From assembly GCA_900554385.1 (NCBI GenBank), contig USHE01000012.1, positions 1 to 19,616 on the forward strand: a stretch of 19,616 nt of DNA, read 5' to 3'. This document shows, in pieces, positions 8,006 through 14,554 of this stretch. The notes under the pieces are model-generated. The model was not told where the DNA came from. It did not search any database and saw only the letters and a program-made list of their open reading frames with translations. The number at the start of each line of letters is the position of its first letter. The first letter of the stretch is position 1. The position numbers were made by a program, and so were the translations under genes. The stretch is from an uncultured bacterium (GTDB taxonomy: Bacteria > Cyanobacteriota > Vampirovibrionia > Gastranaerophilales > Gastranaerophilaceae).

Positions 8006-9064
8006 ATGTTATTTAAGAGAAAACAAAGTTCCAGTATGGAAAAAGAAATTTTTGAACAGGCTGAAGTTCTCGAAAACCTCTTAAAAACGCACGTAAATGA
8101 CAATAATTATATTCTTTTTGATATCCCGACGGATATTTCAAAGATAGTTTTTGTAGCGAGCGGTTCATCTTATCACTGTGCAAGATTTTCGGCTGATTTG
8201 TTCGGTAATATTGCCGGAATGGAAGCAAGAGCTATTTATTCAAGCGAATTTCTTTTGAAATCAGCAGTTCCTCACGACGATGATATTCTCTATGTATTTA
8301 TAACTCAATCGGGGGAAACTTCTGATACCAATCAGGCACTTAAAAAAGCAAAAGAATTTGGTATGCGTACCCTTTGTATTACGAATAAAAAAGATTCTAC
8401 AATTTGGCAGGCTGCTGATTTTAAGATAGATTGCTGCGCCGGGGAGGAAAAAAGTATTGCTGCAACAAAATCTCTGACTACCCAAATGCTTTGTTGCACG
8501 TTGTTGGTCTTAAAATATGCGGCACATAAAGGAATTGATATAGTTCCATATCTTGAAGATTTAAAATCTATTACAGATTACATAAAGAAATCATATATGT
8601 TGCATAAAGAGATTAAAAAAGTTGCTAAATATTTATCGAAATTTAAAAATATTGTGGTTACTGCGGATGGCATTTCGTACGCAATAGCAAAAGAAGCTTC
8701 ATTGAAGATAAAAGAAACCTCTTACGTAAATGTATATTCTAATATATTGGGTGAATTTATGCACGGACATGTTGCAATTTTGAACAATAAGCCGGCAATG
8801 GTACATATATCAGTGGATGAACTTAGTTATACTGCCATAAAAAATTTAAACAAGATTGAGGAAGATTATGGCGCACCGTTATGTATAATAGGAGCTTCAA
8901 ACGAAAAAATCCATCCAAAATTTAATATAGATGTAAATTGCGAAAGTGAAATTGTAAAATCATTTTGCATCGTCGTCATCGTTCAGTTGCTGGCGTTGGA
9001 GATAGCAAAGAGTCTGCATAGAAATGTCGACAAGCCTCACGGATTACATAAAGTTGTGAAGTAG
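8006..9064 (+). CDS. SIS-domain sugar isomerase/deaminase resembling the GlmS isomerase half
   Basis: A 352-residue protein made of two SIS domains, matching the C-terminal isomerase part of glucosamine-6-phosphate synthase but lacking the ~240-residue glutaminase domain. Sugar-phosphate loop motifs are GSSYHCA (53-59), SQSGETSDT (with QSGE at 101-104) and SIAATKSLTTQ (150-160). The isomerase catalytic residues appear kept: by spacing, K234 and E237 in LKIKETSY, H253 in GEFMHGH and K349 in the tail correspond to K485, E488, H504 and K603 of the E. coli enzyme. Such stand-alone proteins include glucosamine-6-phosphate deaminase type II (NagB-II), AgaS and FrlB; which applies here cannot be told. 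GAGGTGAGG at 7991-7999 supports ATG 8006. It follows gatB by 63 bases and ends at the shared palindromic terminator. Confidence 0.85.
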   Translation: MLFKRKQSSSMEKEIFEQAEVLENLLKTHVNDNNYILFDIPTDISKIVFVASGSSYHCARFSADLFGNIAGMEARAIYSSEFLLKSAVPHDDDILYVFITQSGETSDTNQALKKAKEFGMRTLCITNKKDSTIWQAADFKIDCCAGEEKSIAATKSLTTQMLCCTLLVLKYAAHKGIDIVPYLEDLKSITDYIKKSYMLHKEIKKVAKYLSKFKNIVVTADGISYAIAKEASLKIKETSYVNVYSNILGEFMHGHVAILNNKPAMVHISVDELSYTAIKNLNKIEEDYGAPLCIIGASNEKIHPKFNIDVNCESEIVKSFCIVVIVQLLALEIAKSLHRNVDKPHGLHKVVK

Positions 9065-9139
9065 TAGAAAGTCGAAGTTGAAGAAAAAATTAACGAATTA
9101 ATCTATTCATTACGTGGTTTAAATTTTATAAATATTCAG

Positions 9140-9177
9140 ATTCTAAAAAAGGAGGTTATAACCTCCTTTTTTAGAAT
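9140..9177. terminator. Perfect palindromic bidirectional terminator between convergent genes
   Basis: A 38-base perfect palindrome centred between 9158 and 9159 (core GGAGGTTATAACCTCC) is flanked by A6 and T6 tracts on either side. It can fold as a terminator for the plus-strand SIS gene and the minus-strand pheS. The pheS stop codon (9171-9173) lies inside the stem. Confidence 0.92.
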
Positions 9178-10205
9178 TGTTTCAAAAATCTAACGTCGTC
9201 GTTGAAGAATAGGCGGATGTCGTCGATTGCGTATTTCAGCATTGCAAGTCTTTCTACTCCCATTCCAAACGCAAAGCCTGTGTATATCTCAGGGTCAATT
9301 CCTACTCCTCTTAATACGTTAGGGTCAACCATTCCTGCTCCGAGAATTTCTAACCAGCCTGTTCCTGAGCATGTTTTACAACCCTTACCTTCACACATTA
9401 TACATTGAACATCAACTTCCGCTGACGGTTCTGTGAATGGGAAGAAACTGCTTCTAAATCTTGTTGGTCGGCTTGAACCAAAGTAAATTCTGATAAATTC
9501 GTTTAATACGCCTTTTAAATCGCCAAAGGTAATATCTTTATCAACATAAAGTCCTTCGATTTGGTGGAAGAAATTGTTCTTACGTGCGTTGATATTTTCG
9601 TTACGATAAACTCGTCCAGGTGCAACCACTCTGATTGGTGGTTTTTGGTCTTCCATTACGTGAATTTGCGCACCAGATGTCTGGCTTCTTAAAACGACAT
9701 TTTTAGCGTTAAGAGTATAGAATGTATCCTGCATATCTCTTGCGGGGTGGTCTTTTGGAATATTCAACATATCAAAGTTGAAGTATTCTGTTTCAACTTC
9801 AGGTGATTGAGCATCCGGAACCACCGAAAAGCCAAGACTTTGCAATATAGAAACTATTTCATTAGTTGTTGATGTTATCGGATGAATTTTTCCTCTTGGG
9901 GTGAATTTTCCCGGTAAAGTTACGTCTATACGTTCTTTTACAAGTTTTTCATCCAGTTCTTTTTTGTAAAACTCATTGTGCTTTGCTTGTATTGAGGTTT
10001 CAAGATTTCTGGTAATTTCGTTTGCAAGAGAACCCACAATCCTTTTATCTTCGTCAGATAAGTTTTTAAGATTTTTCTTAATTTCGTTAAATTCACCTTT
10101 TCTGCTTAAATATTTTGCTCTTATTTCTTCCAAATCATTTATTGATTGGGCTTTTGATAAATCTTCGTTTGCGCTTGCGTAAATTTTTTCCAGTTGTTCT
10201 TTCAT
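9171..10205 (-). CDS. pheS: Phenylalanyl-tRNA synthetase alpha subunit
   Basis: PheS is the catalytic class II subunit of PheRS, charging tRNA(Phe). The 344-residue product shows the N-terminal coiled-coil tRNA arm (1-90), HPARDMQDTFY (153-163), RSQTSGAQIH, the motif-2 strand RVVAPGRVYRNENINARKNN, FFPFTEPSAEVDVQC, and motif 3 GMGVERLAML near residue 315. Two CxxC pairs (C268/C271 and C276/C279) form the zinc-knuckle-like insert common in bacterial PheS. ATG 10205 follows the stop of the MBL gene by one base, and its ribosome site AGAGGA overlaps that stop. pheT is not next to it: the adjoining gene is convergent, so the beta subunit must be encoded elsewhere, unlike the usual pheST operon. 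The last codons fold into the terminator stem. Confidence 0.98.
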   Translation of the reverse strand: MKEQLEKIYASANEDLSKAQSINDLEEIRAKYLSRKGEFNEIKKNLKNLSDEDKRIVGSLANEITRNLETSIQAKHNEFYKKELDEKLVKERIDVTLPGKFTPRGKIHPITSTTNEIVSILQSLGFSVVPDAQSPEVETEYFNFDMLNIPKDHPARDMQDTFYTLNAKNVVLRSQTSGAQIHVMEDQKPPIRVVAPGRVYRNENINARKNNFFHQIEGLYVDKDITFGDLKGVLNEFIRIYFGSSRPTRFRSSFFPFTEPSAEVDVQCIMCEGKGCKTCSGTGWLEILGAGMVDPNVLRGVGIDPEIYTGFAFGMGVERLAMLKYAIDDIRLFFNDDVRFLKQF

Positions 10206-10206
10206 T

Positions 10207-10842
10207 TTATCCTCTTTTTACATAATTCATTATGTCGTTGTGTATTCTTTCGTAGCCAATTGTAGTAGAAGGTCCGTGACCCGGATAAACTACTGTACTT
10301 TCGTGTAACTTGAACAATTTGTTCGCGATACTGTCGATTAATTTTGCGGAATTCCCGCCGTAAAGATCGGTTCTTCCAAATCCGTCTTTGAATAGCGTAT
10401 CGCCTGAAAATAAATTTTTACCTATTAATAACGAAACTCCGCCTTCGGTATGTCCGGGTGTTTTTATGATAGTTATAGTATGTTTACCTATTTTTAGGCG
10501 TTTACATTCTTTATAGGTTTTGTCATGAACAGGTATATTGATAATTTCTTGACCAAAAAATCGGGCGTGTACATTGATGTTTTCAATAAGAATTAAGTCT
10601 TCTGCAGGGACAATAACTTCTGCATCAAGTGCTTTTTTCATTTCGTTAATGCCCAAGACATGGTCAAAGTGTCCGTGAGTAATCAAAATATACTTTACAT
10701 CCAGATTATTTCGGTTTACTTCATCAATAATTTCTTGTTTGTATTCTGAACAGTCAATCAAGGCTGCTTCCCTTGAATCTTTGCCGATGACAAGGTAATT
10801 ATTTGCATCGAAAGGTCCTGCCTCATACGTTTTTATAATCAT
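10207..10842 (-). CDS. MBL-fold metallohydrolase (glyoxalase II-like)
   Basis: A 211-residue metallo-beta-lactamase-fold hydrolase of the small hydroxyacylglutathione-hydrolase-like (YcbL) group. Metal ligands are visible in order: THGHFDH (H56, H58, D60, H61), TPGHTEGG (H131), FSGDTLF (D148) and PGHGPST (H189). The GRTDL segment after the D148 motif is typical of this group. The substrate is unknown: a true glyoxalase II has an extra C-terminal helical domain for glutathione, which is missing here, so thioester or other ester hydrolysis is possible. It is cytoplasmic. AAGGAG lies nine bases before ATG 10842; kdsA ends two bases upstream and pheS begins one base downstream, so the three form one transcript. 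Confidence 0.9.
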   Translation of the reverse strand: MIIKTYEAGPFDANNYLVIGKDSREAALIDCSEYKQEIIDEVNRNNLDVKYILITHGHFDHVLGINEMKKALDAEVIVPAEDLILIENINVHARFFGQEIINIPVHDKTYKECKRLKIGKHTITIIKTPGHTEGGVSLLIGKNLFSGDTLFKDGFGRTDLYGGNSAKLIDSIANKLFKLHESTVVYPGHGPSTTIGYERIHNDIMNYVKRG

Positions 10843-10844
10843 CC

Positions 10845-11660
10845 TTAACTCCTTGCCAATTCAAATATTTCTTTGCATTTTTTGAATACCTTTTCGGCAT
10901 CTTCAAGTGCAATCATGTTTGCCCCGTCGCAGAGGGCTTTATCAGGTTCAGGGTGTACTTCAAAGAACAGTGCATTTGCGCCGACAGCCATAGCAGCATT
11001 TGCGAGTGATGGTACGAAACGTCTGTCCCCTCCCGAACATACGCCATTAGCCCCTGGGAGCTGTACACTGTGGGTTGCGTCAAATACGACAGGATAACCG
11101 AAAGTTTGCATAATCGGAATTCCCCTGAAATCTACAACAAGATTGTTATAACCAAAAGAAGTTCCTCTGTCTGTCAGCAGAATATTTTGATTACCGCTGT
11201 CCTCAACTTTTTTTATCAGAGGGTTCATCTGTTCAGGTGCAAGAAATTGTCCTTTTTTTATATTAACAATTTTTCCTGTTTTTGCCGCTGCAACCAGTAA
11301 GTCTGTCTGTCTGCATAAAAATGCAGGAATTTGCAGGATGTCCGCAACCTCAGCAACCGGTTCTGCTTGATCAGGGGTGTGGATATCTGTAACTATTGGT
11401 AAATCAAATTCTTTTTTAACAAGGGACAACATCTCCAACCCTTTTTCCATTCCCGGACCGCGGAATGAGGTTATAGAAGATCTGTTCGCTTTATCAAAAG
11501 ACGATTTAAACACAAAATTAATATCAAGTTTTTCTGTAATTTCTTTTAGTTTTTCTGCGGTTTGGTTCAAAATTTCCTGACTTTCAATTGCGCAAGGTCC
11601 AGCCAGAATTGTAAGTTTATCGCCGCCTATTTCAAAATTTCTTAATTTAATTCTTTTCAT
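10845..11660 (-). CDS. kdsA: 3-deoxy-8-phosphooctulonate (Kdo-8-P) synthase, metal-dependent class
   Basis: KdsA condenses phosphoenolpyruvate and arabinose-5-phosphate to Kdo-8-phosphate for the inner core of lipopolysaccharide, so the organism should have an LPS-type outer membrane. Signatures are LAGPCAIES (19-27), FKSSFDKANRSS, FRGPGMEKGL, TDIH, IPAFLCRQTDLL, FGYNNLVVDFR, DATHSVQLPG and EVHPEPDKALCDGAN. C23, H197, E234 and D245 match the metal ligands of the metal-dependent (Aquifex-type) class, where E. coli has Asn instead of the Cys. The length of 271 is normal. The start ATG has no Shine-Dalgarno sequence, and the -10 box ends only six bases upstream, predicting a leaderless message. 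It leads the operon kdsA-MBL-pheS. Confidence 0.97.
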   Translation of the reverse strand: MKRIKLRNFEIGGDKLTILAGPCAIESQEILNQTAEKLKEITEKLDINFVFKSSFDKANRSSITSFRGPGMEKGLEMLSLVKKEFDLPIVTDIHTPDQAEPVAEVADILQIPAFLCRQTDLLVAAAKTGKIVNIKKGQFLAPEQMNPLIKKVEDSGNQNILLTDRGTSFGYNNLVVDFRGIPIMQTFGYPVVFDATHSVQLPGANGVCSGGDRRFVPSLANAAMAVGANALFFEVHPEPDKALCDGANMIALEDAEKVFKKCKEIFELARS

Positions 11661-11666
11661 ACAAAT

Positions 11667-11695
11667 ATTATATGCAAAATATCTTTCAAGTGCAA
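11667..11695 (-). promoter_or_regulatory. Promoter of the kdsA-MBL-pheS operon (leaderless geometry)
   Basis: On the minus strand TTGCAC (11695-11690), a 17-base spacer and a perfect TATAAT (11672-11667) precede the kdsA ATG by six bases. Transcription would start at about 11660, the A of the ATG. Confidence 0.7.
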
Positions 11696-11734
11696 GCGTT
11701 ATAGGTGTTTTTCATTAGTTTCCTTATAGAATTC

Positions 11735-11763
11735 TTGTAATTTTCGGGACTCTGTGCTAGAAT
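11735..11763 (+). promoter_or_regulatory. Promoter of the M16-family gene
   Basis: TTGTAA (11735-11740), 17 bases, TAGAAT (11758-11763) with an upstream TGC extending the -10. The predicted start (~11770) leaves a short leader with AGGAG at 11772-11776 before ATG 11785. It is divergent from the kdsA promoter. Confidence 0.7.
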
Positions 11764-11784
11764 TCCCCTATAGGAGAGAGTTTT

Positions 11785-12999
11785 ATGGAAAGCAAAATTA
11801 TCAAACTTAAGAATAATACCGAGTTTTATTATAAGAAGAATGAGAATACTCCAAGGGTTGCTTTGTGTTTGAATTTTTCGATTGAAGAACCCGAAAAAGG
11901 TGCAGGTATTCAGGCTCTTATGGCGCGGTTGTTTATGCAGGGTACGAAAACTCGTTCTGCACAGCAGCTTGCAGAAGAATTGGATGCTTATGCTATTGAA
12001 TTTTCTTCTGAATTAAAACAGGATTATTTAAGTTTTAGATTTGTTTGTTTGAATGAAGATTTCTCTAAAGCTCTTGAGATTATGACGGATATTATAAAAA
12101 ATTCTACCTTTGATGATTTTGAAAAAGAGCTTGCAAAAATGACTGGGGAAATTGTTGCAGAACTTGATTCTCCAAGAGGTAAGGTTTCTGATGCATACTA
12201 CAAAACTATGTTTGAAAATCATCATTATGGGAATACTTATACAAAAATTCTTGAAAATGCTGAAAATATTAAAAAACAGGATGTGCTCGATGCTTATAAT
12301 TCAATTCTAAATGACAGTAGAAAGATTTTGGCTTTTGTGGGGGATTTAGATATTGAAGAAATTTTGCCTCAGATAGAGGAAAAGCTTGGAACTTTACCGG
12401 TATCTGCTGTTGAAAAATCGGTAAAAGATATCCCGTTCTTAAACGAAAAGAAAGTTGCAGAAATTATTAAACCTGACGCAAATCAGGCTCACATCTTACA
12501 AGGTTGGATTGTTCCTACATTTTTGTCTGAAGATTACCCTGCGCTTATTTTATTGAATATCATATTGGGTGCTTCTGGGCTTTCTTCAAGATTATTCTTG
12601 GAATTGCGTGACAAAAAAGGGCTTGCTTATGTTGTGAGAAGTTCTTTTGAAGCGTTTGATTTATGTGGAAGTTTTTCTATTTATATTGCAACTGAACCTA
12701 AGAATATAGAGGTTTCGCTTGCCGGATTTAAAGAAGAAATTGATAAGATTAAAAATGTTCCTGTAGGGGAAGAAGAATTGCAAAATGCAAAGAATAATAT
12801 TATTGGTAAATGGGCATTTTTGCAAGAAACTAATAAACAGCAGGCGTGCTATGTTGCATATCTTGCTATTCAAGGGCTTGGATTTGATTTTAATGAAAAA
12901 CTTAGAGAAAGAATTTTAACGGTTACATCAAGTCAAATTCAAGATTGTGCGAATAAATATTTTAATGACAATTACGTACTTTCTGTGTTAAAGCCTTAA
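11785..12999 (+). CDS. M16-family protein with degenerate zinc site (probable non-peptidase homologue)
   Basis: A 404-residue protein with the two-halved fold of the M16B processing-protease family. The N-terminal half holds GIQALMARLFMQGT (41-54), exactly where active members have GISHFLEHMLFKGT. The HxxEH zinc motif is therefore replaced by A44, A47 and R48, so hydrolysis by this chain is unlikely. The C-terminal half keeps the family pattern, including LGASGLSSRLFLELRDKKGLAYVV and the FSIYIAT strand. Inactive M16 chains usually pair with an active partner, which would lie elsewhere: neither neighbour is one. There is no signal peptide or membrane segment. It has its own strong promoter and the ribosome site AGGAG 8 bases before ATG. 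A structural or chaperone role is possible, but the function is unknown. Confidence 0.88.
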   Translation: MESKIIKLKNNTEFYYKKNENTPRVALCLNFSIEEPEKGAGIQALMARLFMQGTKTRSAQQLAEELDAYAIEFSSELKQDYLSFRFVCLNEDFSKALEIMTDIIKNSTFDDFEKELAKMTGEIVAELDSPRGKVSDAYYKTMFENHHYGNTYTKILENAENIKKQDVLDAYNSILNDSRKILAFVGDLDIEEILPQIEEKLGTLPVSAVEKSVKDIPFLNEKKVAEIIKPDANQAHILQGWIVPTFLSEDYPALILLNIILGASGLSSRLFLELRDKKGLAYVVRSSFEAFDLCGSFSIYIATEPKNIEVSLAGFKEEIDKIKNVPVGEEELQNAKNNIIGKWAFLQETNKQQACYVAYLAIQGLGFDFNEKLRERILTVTSSQIQDCANKYFNDNYVLSVLKP

Positions 13000-13020
13000 C
13001 CTCATCAGGTAATAGGCAGG

Positions 13021-13063
13021 ATTGCGCGCTTGATAAATAATTATTCGGGTAGAGGTGCGCAAT
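13021..13063 (+). promoter_or_regulatory. Hairpin covering the ribosome site of the OmpA-like gene
   Basis: ATTGCGC (13021-13027) is the exact complement of GCGCAAT (13057-13063). With the inner pairs (two G-U) the stem reaches 11 bp, 13021-13031 with 13053-13063. The right arm includes part of AGAGG (13051-13055) and the GTG codon at 13055, so the fold could block translation initiation. Confidence 0.45.
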
Positions 13064-13615
13064 TTGAAGTATATTTTTTTTATGATTGTTATTAATTTAG
13101 GGCTTTGTTGCTCTGTAATGCCTGTCAATGCTGTGCAAAGCCTCTATTTGAGTGCTTATTATGACACTCACATTAATCAAATACATAAAGATTTTTTAGA
13201 TGTTTTGCCGCATACCCACGCAATTATCTATACAAGAGTTCCACGCGGACTTATTTTAAGTGTCGCAGAAGAAGAAATTTTCAATCCTTCCAGCTATTTA
13301 ATAAAAAAATCAGGAACGCAAATTCTAAATCCAATTATTTCAGTATTGCAGAAGTACAAAAATAATTGCGTTGTAGAAAGTCATACTGATGAAAATATTT
13401 CGGCGAACAATTTATATTCAGAAGATTGGGAAATATCTATAGCAAGGGCAAACGCGATTGCGGATTATCTTGTAAAAGTAGGTCAAATTCCTTCAGACAG
13501 AATTTTCCCGTTGGGTTTTGGAGAGATGATGCCATTAAAAGAAAATGTGTCAAAACAGGGGTTTCGTGACAGGCGTATAGATTTTGTTATTTTTGATTAC
13601 CATGTTACGCGATAA
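13064..13615 (+). CDS. Secreted OmpA-like (peptidoglycan-binding) protein
   Basis: A ~183-residue protein with an N-terminal signal sequence (basic Lys, ~18 hydrophobic residues, cleavage likely after VNA), then a ~45-residue linker and a C-terminal OmpA-family domain. HTDENIS, DWEISIARANAIADYLV, RIFPLGFGEMMPL and GFRDRRIDF correspond to the peptidoglycan-binding loops, with the conserved Asp and Arg kept. DWEIS-x-ARA resembles the NWELSxARA of MotB more than Pal. There is no lipobox. I prefer TTG 13064, 8 bases after AGAGG (13051-13055); GTG 13055 overlaps that site and would add only three residues. A hairpin spans this region. The 3' end overlaps the convergent sigma-factor gene by 11 bases with no terminator between. 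It probably anchors or senses the cell wall in the periplasm. Confidence 0.83.
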   Translation: MKYIFFMIVINLGLCCSVMPVNAVQSLYLSAYYDTHINQIHKDFLDVLPHTHAIIYTRVPRGLILSVAEEEIFNPSSYLIKKSGTQILNPIISVLQKYKNNCVVESHTDENISANNLYSEDWEISIARANAIADYLVKVGQIPSDRIFPLGFGEMMPLKENVSKQGFRDRRIDFVIFDYHVTR

Positions 13616-14120
13616 TACTTTGACGCATACGTGAACTTCTGTTTTCGCTCAGAATATTTTTTAACTTCATAATAGCCTGTGCGTGAAGCTGGCAGACACG
13701 GGATTCTGACATATTAATTGTTCCGCCGATATCCTTGAGGGTCATATTTTCCTGATAATAAAGCACCATTATTATACGTTCTCTTTCTGGAAGGCGTTTC
13801 AGGGCTTTTTCAAGTTCCTGTTTGACATTCTTTTCTTCCATTTGTTCTTGTGGATTAAGTTTATTTGTATCCTGAATGGTATCTATAATTTCAAGACTGT
13901 CGTCTGTGTTGCCTCTTTTGTCGTAAATAGAAGGCATTGTTGTATCTTCAGATAAAATCTGAGGTACTTTTTCTGCATCCATATCTAAAAATTGGGCGAC
14001 TTCTGCAGTGGTCGGCATTCTGCCAAGGCTTTGTTTTAATTCTTCCTGTTCATGTTTTATATCTTTAAGTTTTTTGCGAACGCTTCTTGGCAGAAAATCC
14101 TCAGAACGGATTTTATCCAA
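13605..14120 (-). CDS. FliA/SigF-type sigma factor, C-terminal part (regions 3-4) after an in-frame stop
   Basis: This 171-residue frame encodes the later part of a sigma-28-type factor: DKIRSEDFLPRSVRKK (end of region 2 into region 3), a region-3 helical part (LGRMPTTAEVAQFLDMD), an acidic linker, and region 4 with LPERERIIMVLYYQENMTLKDIGGTINMSESRVCQLHAQAIMKLK, the -35-binding helix-turn-helix typical of FliA/WhiG. It is in the same frame as the N-terminal part at 14178-14432, separated by one TAA and 19 codons that themselves encode conserved family sequence (FETY, RIRGAI). TTG 14120 has AGGAG five bases ahead, so a separate C-terminal fragment could be made. That ribosome site is created by the codons for Arg-Gly-Ala. 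Whether the gene is broken, read through, or truly split is open. Confidence 0.88.
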   Translation of the reverse strand: MDKIRSEDFLPRSVRKKLKDIKHEQEELKQSLGRMPTTAEVAQFLDMDAEKVPQILSEDTTMPSIYDKRGNTDDSLEIIDTIQDTNKLNPQEQMEEKNVKQELEKALKRLPERERIIMVLYYQENMTLKDIGGTINMSESRVCQLHAQAIMKLKNILSENRSSRMRQSIIA

Positions 14121-14177
14121 AATAGCTCCTCTTATTCTAATGAGGTCATAAGTTTCAAAACGCGTATTTTTTTTCTG

Positions 14178-14432
14178 TTAATATCTTTCAATAGCATTAA
14201 TCAAACCTTCTACACCATATCCTGCAATATCTTCAATAGATATTGTGGATGGCAGTGTTACTTTCACTCTGCCAACAACATATCTTATCAGATAGATGTA
14301 TTGAACTATCAGAGTATCTCTTACTTCCTTGTTTGATTTGTTTTTGAAGTACTCCCCCCACAGGGCTGTTAGTTCTTCTTCTGATAATCTTTTTATATTA
14401 TTGTATGATGTGAAATCAAAAGTCTGACTCAT
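14178..14432 (-). CDS. FliA/SigF-type sigma factor, N-terminal part (region 2.1-2.2), ends at in-frame TAA
   Basis: This 84-residue frame starts at ATG 14432 and holds a lead-in helix (LSEEELTALWGEYF) and the core-binding part of sigma region 2: RDTLIVQYIYLIRYVVGRV and SIEDIAGYGVEGLINAIERY. It stops at TAA 14180-14178, where relatives continue with about seven residues and then FETYA. Exactly seven codons (the stop plus six) precede FETY here, so the alignment to the family is unbroken apart from the stop. With the part at 13605-14120 it makes a ~276-codon gene, close to the usual ~250. The start has only a weak GGG ribosome site. Alone, this fragment could bind RNA polymerase core but lacks the -10 recognition helix. 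Confidence 0.85.
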   Translation of the reverse strand: MSQTFDFTSYNNIKRLSEEELTALWGEYFKNKSNKEVRDTLIVQYIYLIRYVVGRVKVTLPSTISIEDIAGYGVEGLINAIERY

Positions 14433-14554
14433 TAAGTTACCCGATTGTTAAAATTTCTTTACATTTCTATTCTATACCATTCGGGTTTTGCTACATCATT
14501 TAAAAAGAGGAAAAGTTTATATTTAACTAAAGTTTGTAGTGGATATGTCCATGC

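Noticed and set aside
13064..13140. Lipoprotein signal in the OmpA-like protein (LGLCCS)
   Set aside because: The residues before the Cys do not fit a lipobox, and a normal signal peptidase site (VNA) follows.
14161..14180. A8 run after the sigma-factor stop as a frameshift site
   Set aside because: The N- and C-terminal parts are in the same frame, so slippage is not needed to explain the gap; the stop itself is the only break.
14178..14432. Alternative genetic code in which TAA is read as an amino acid
   Set aside because: TAA ends many intact genes in this window (for example queC's neighbours, kdsA, pheS and rqcP) at the expected family length.
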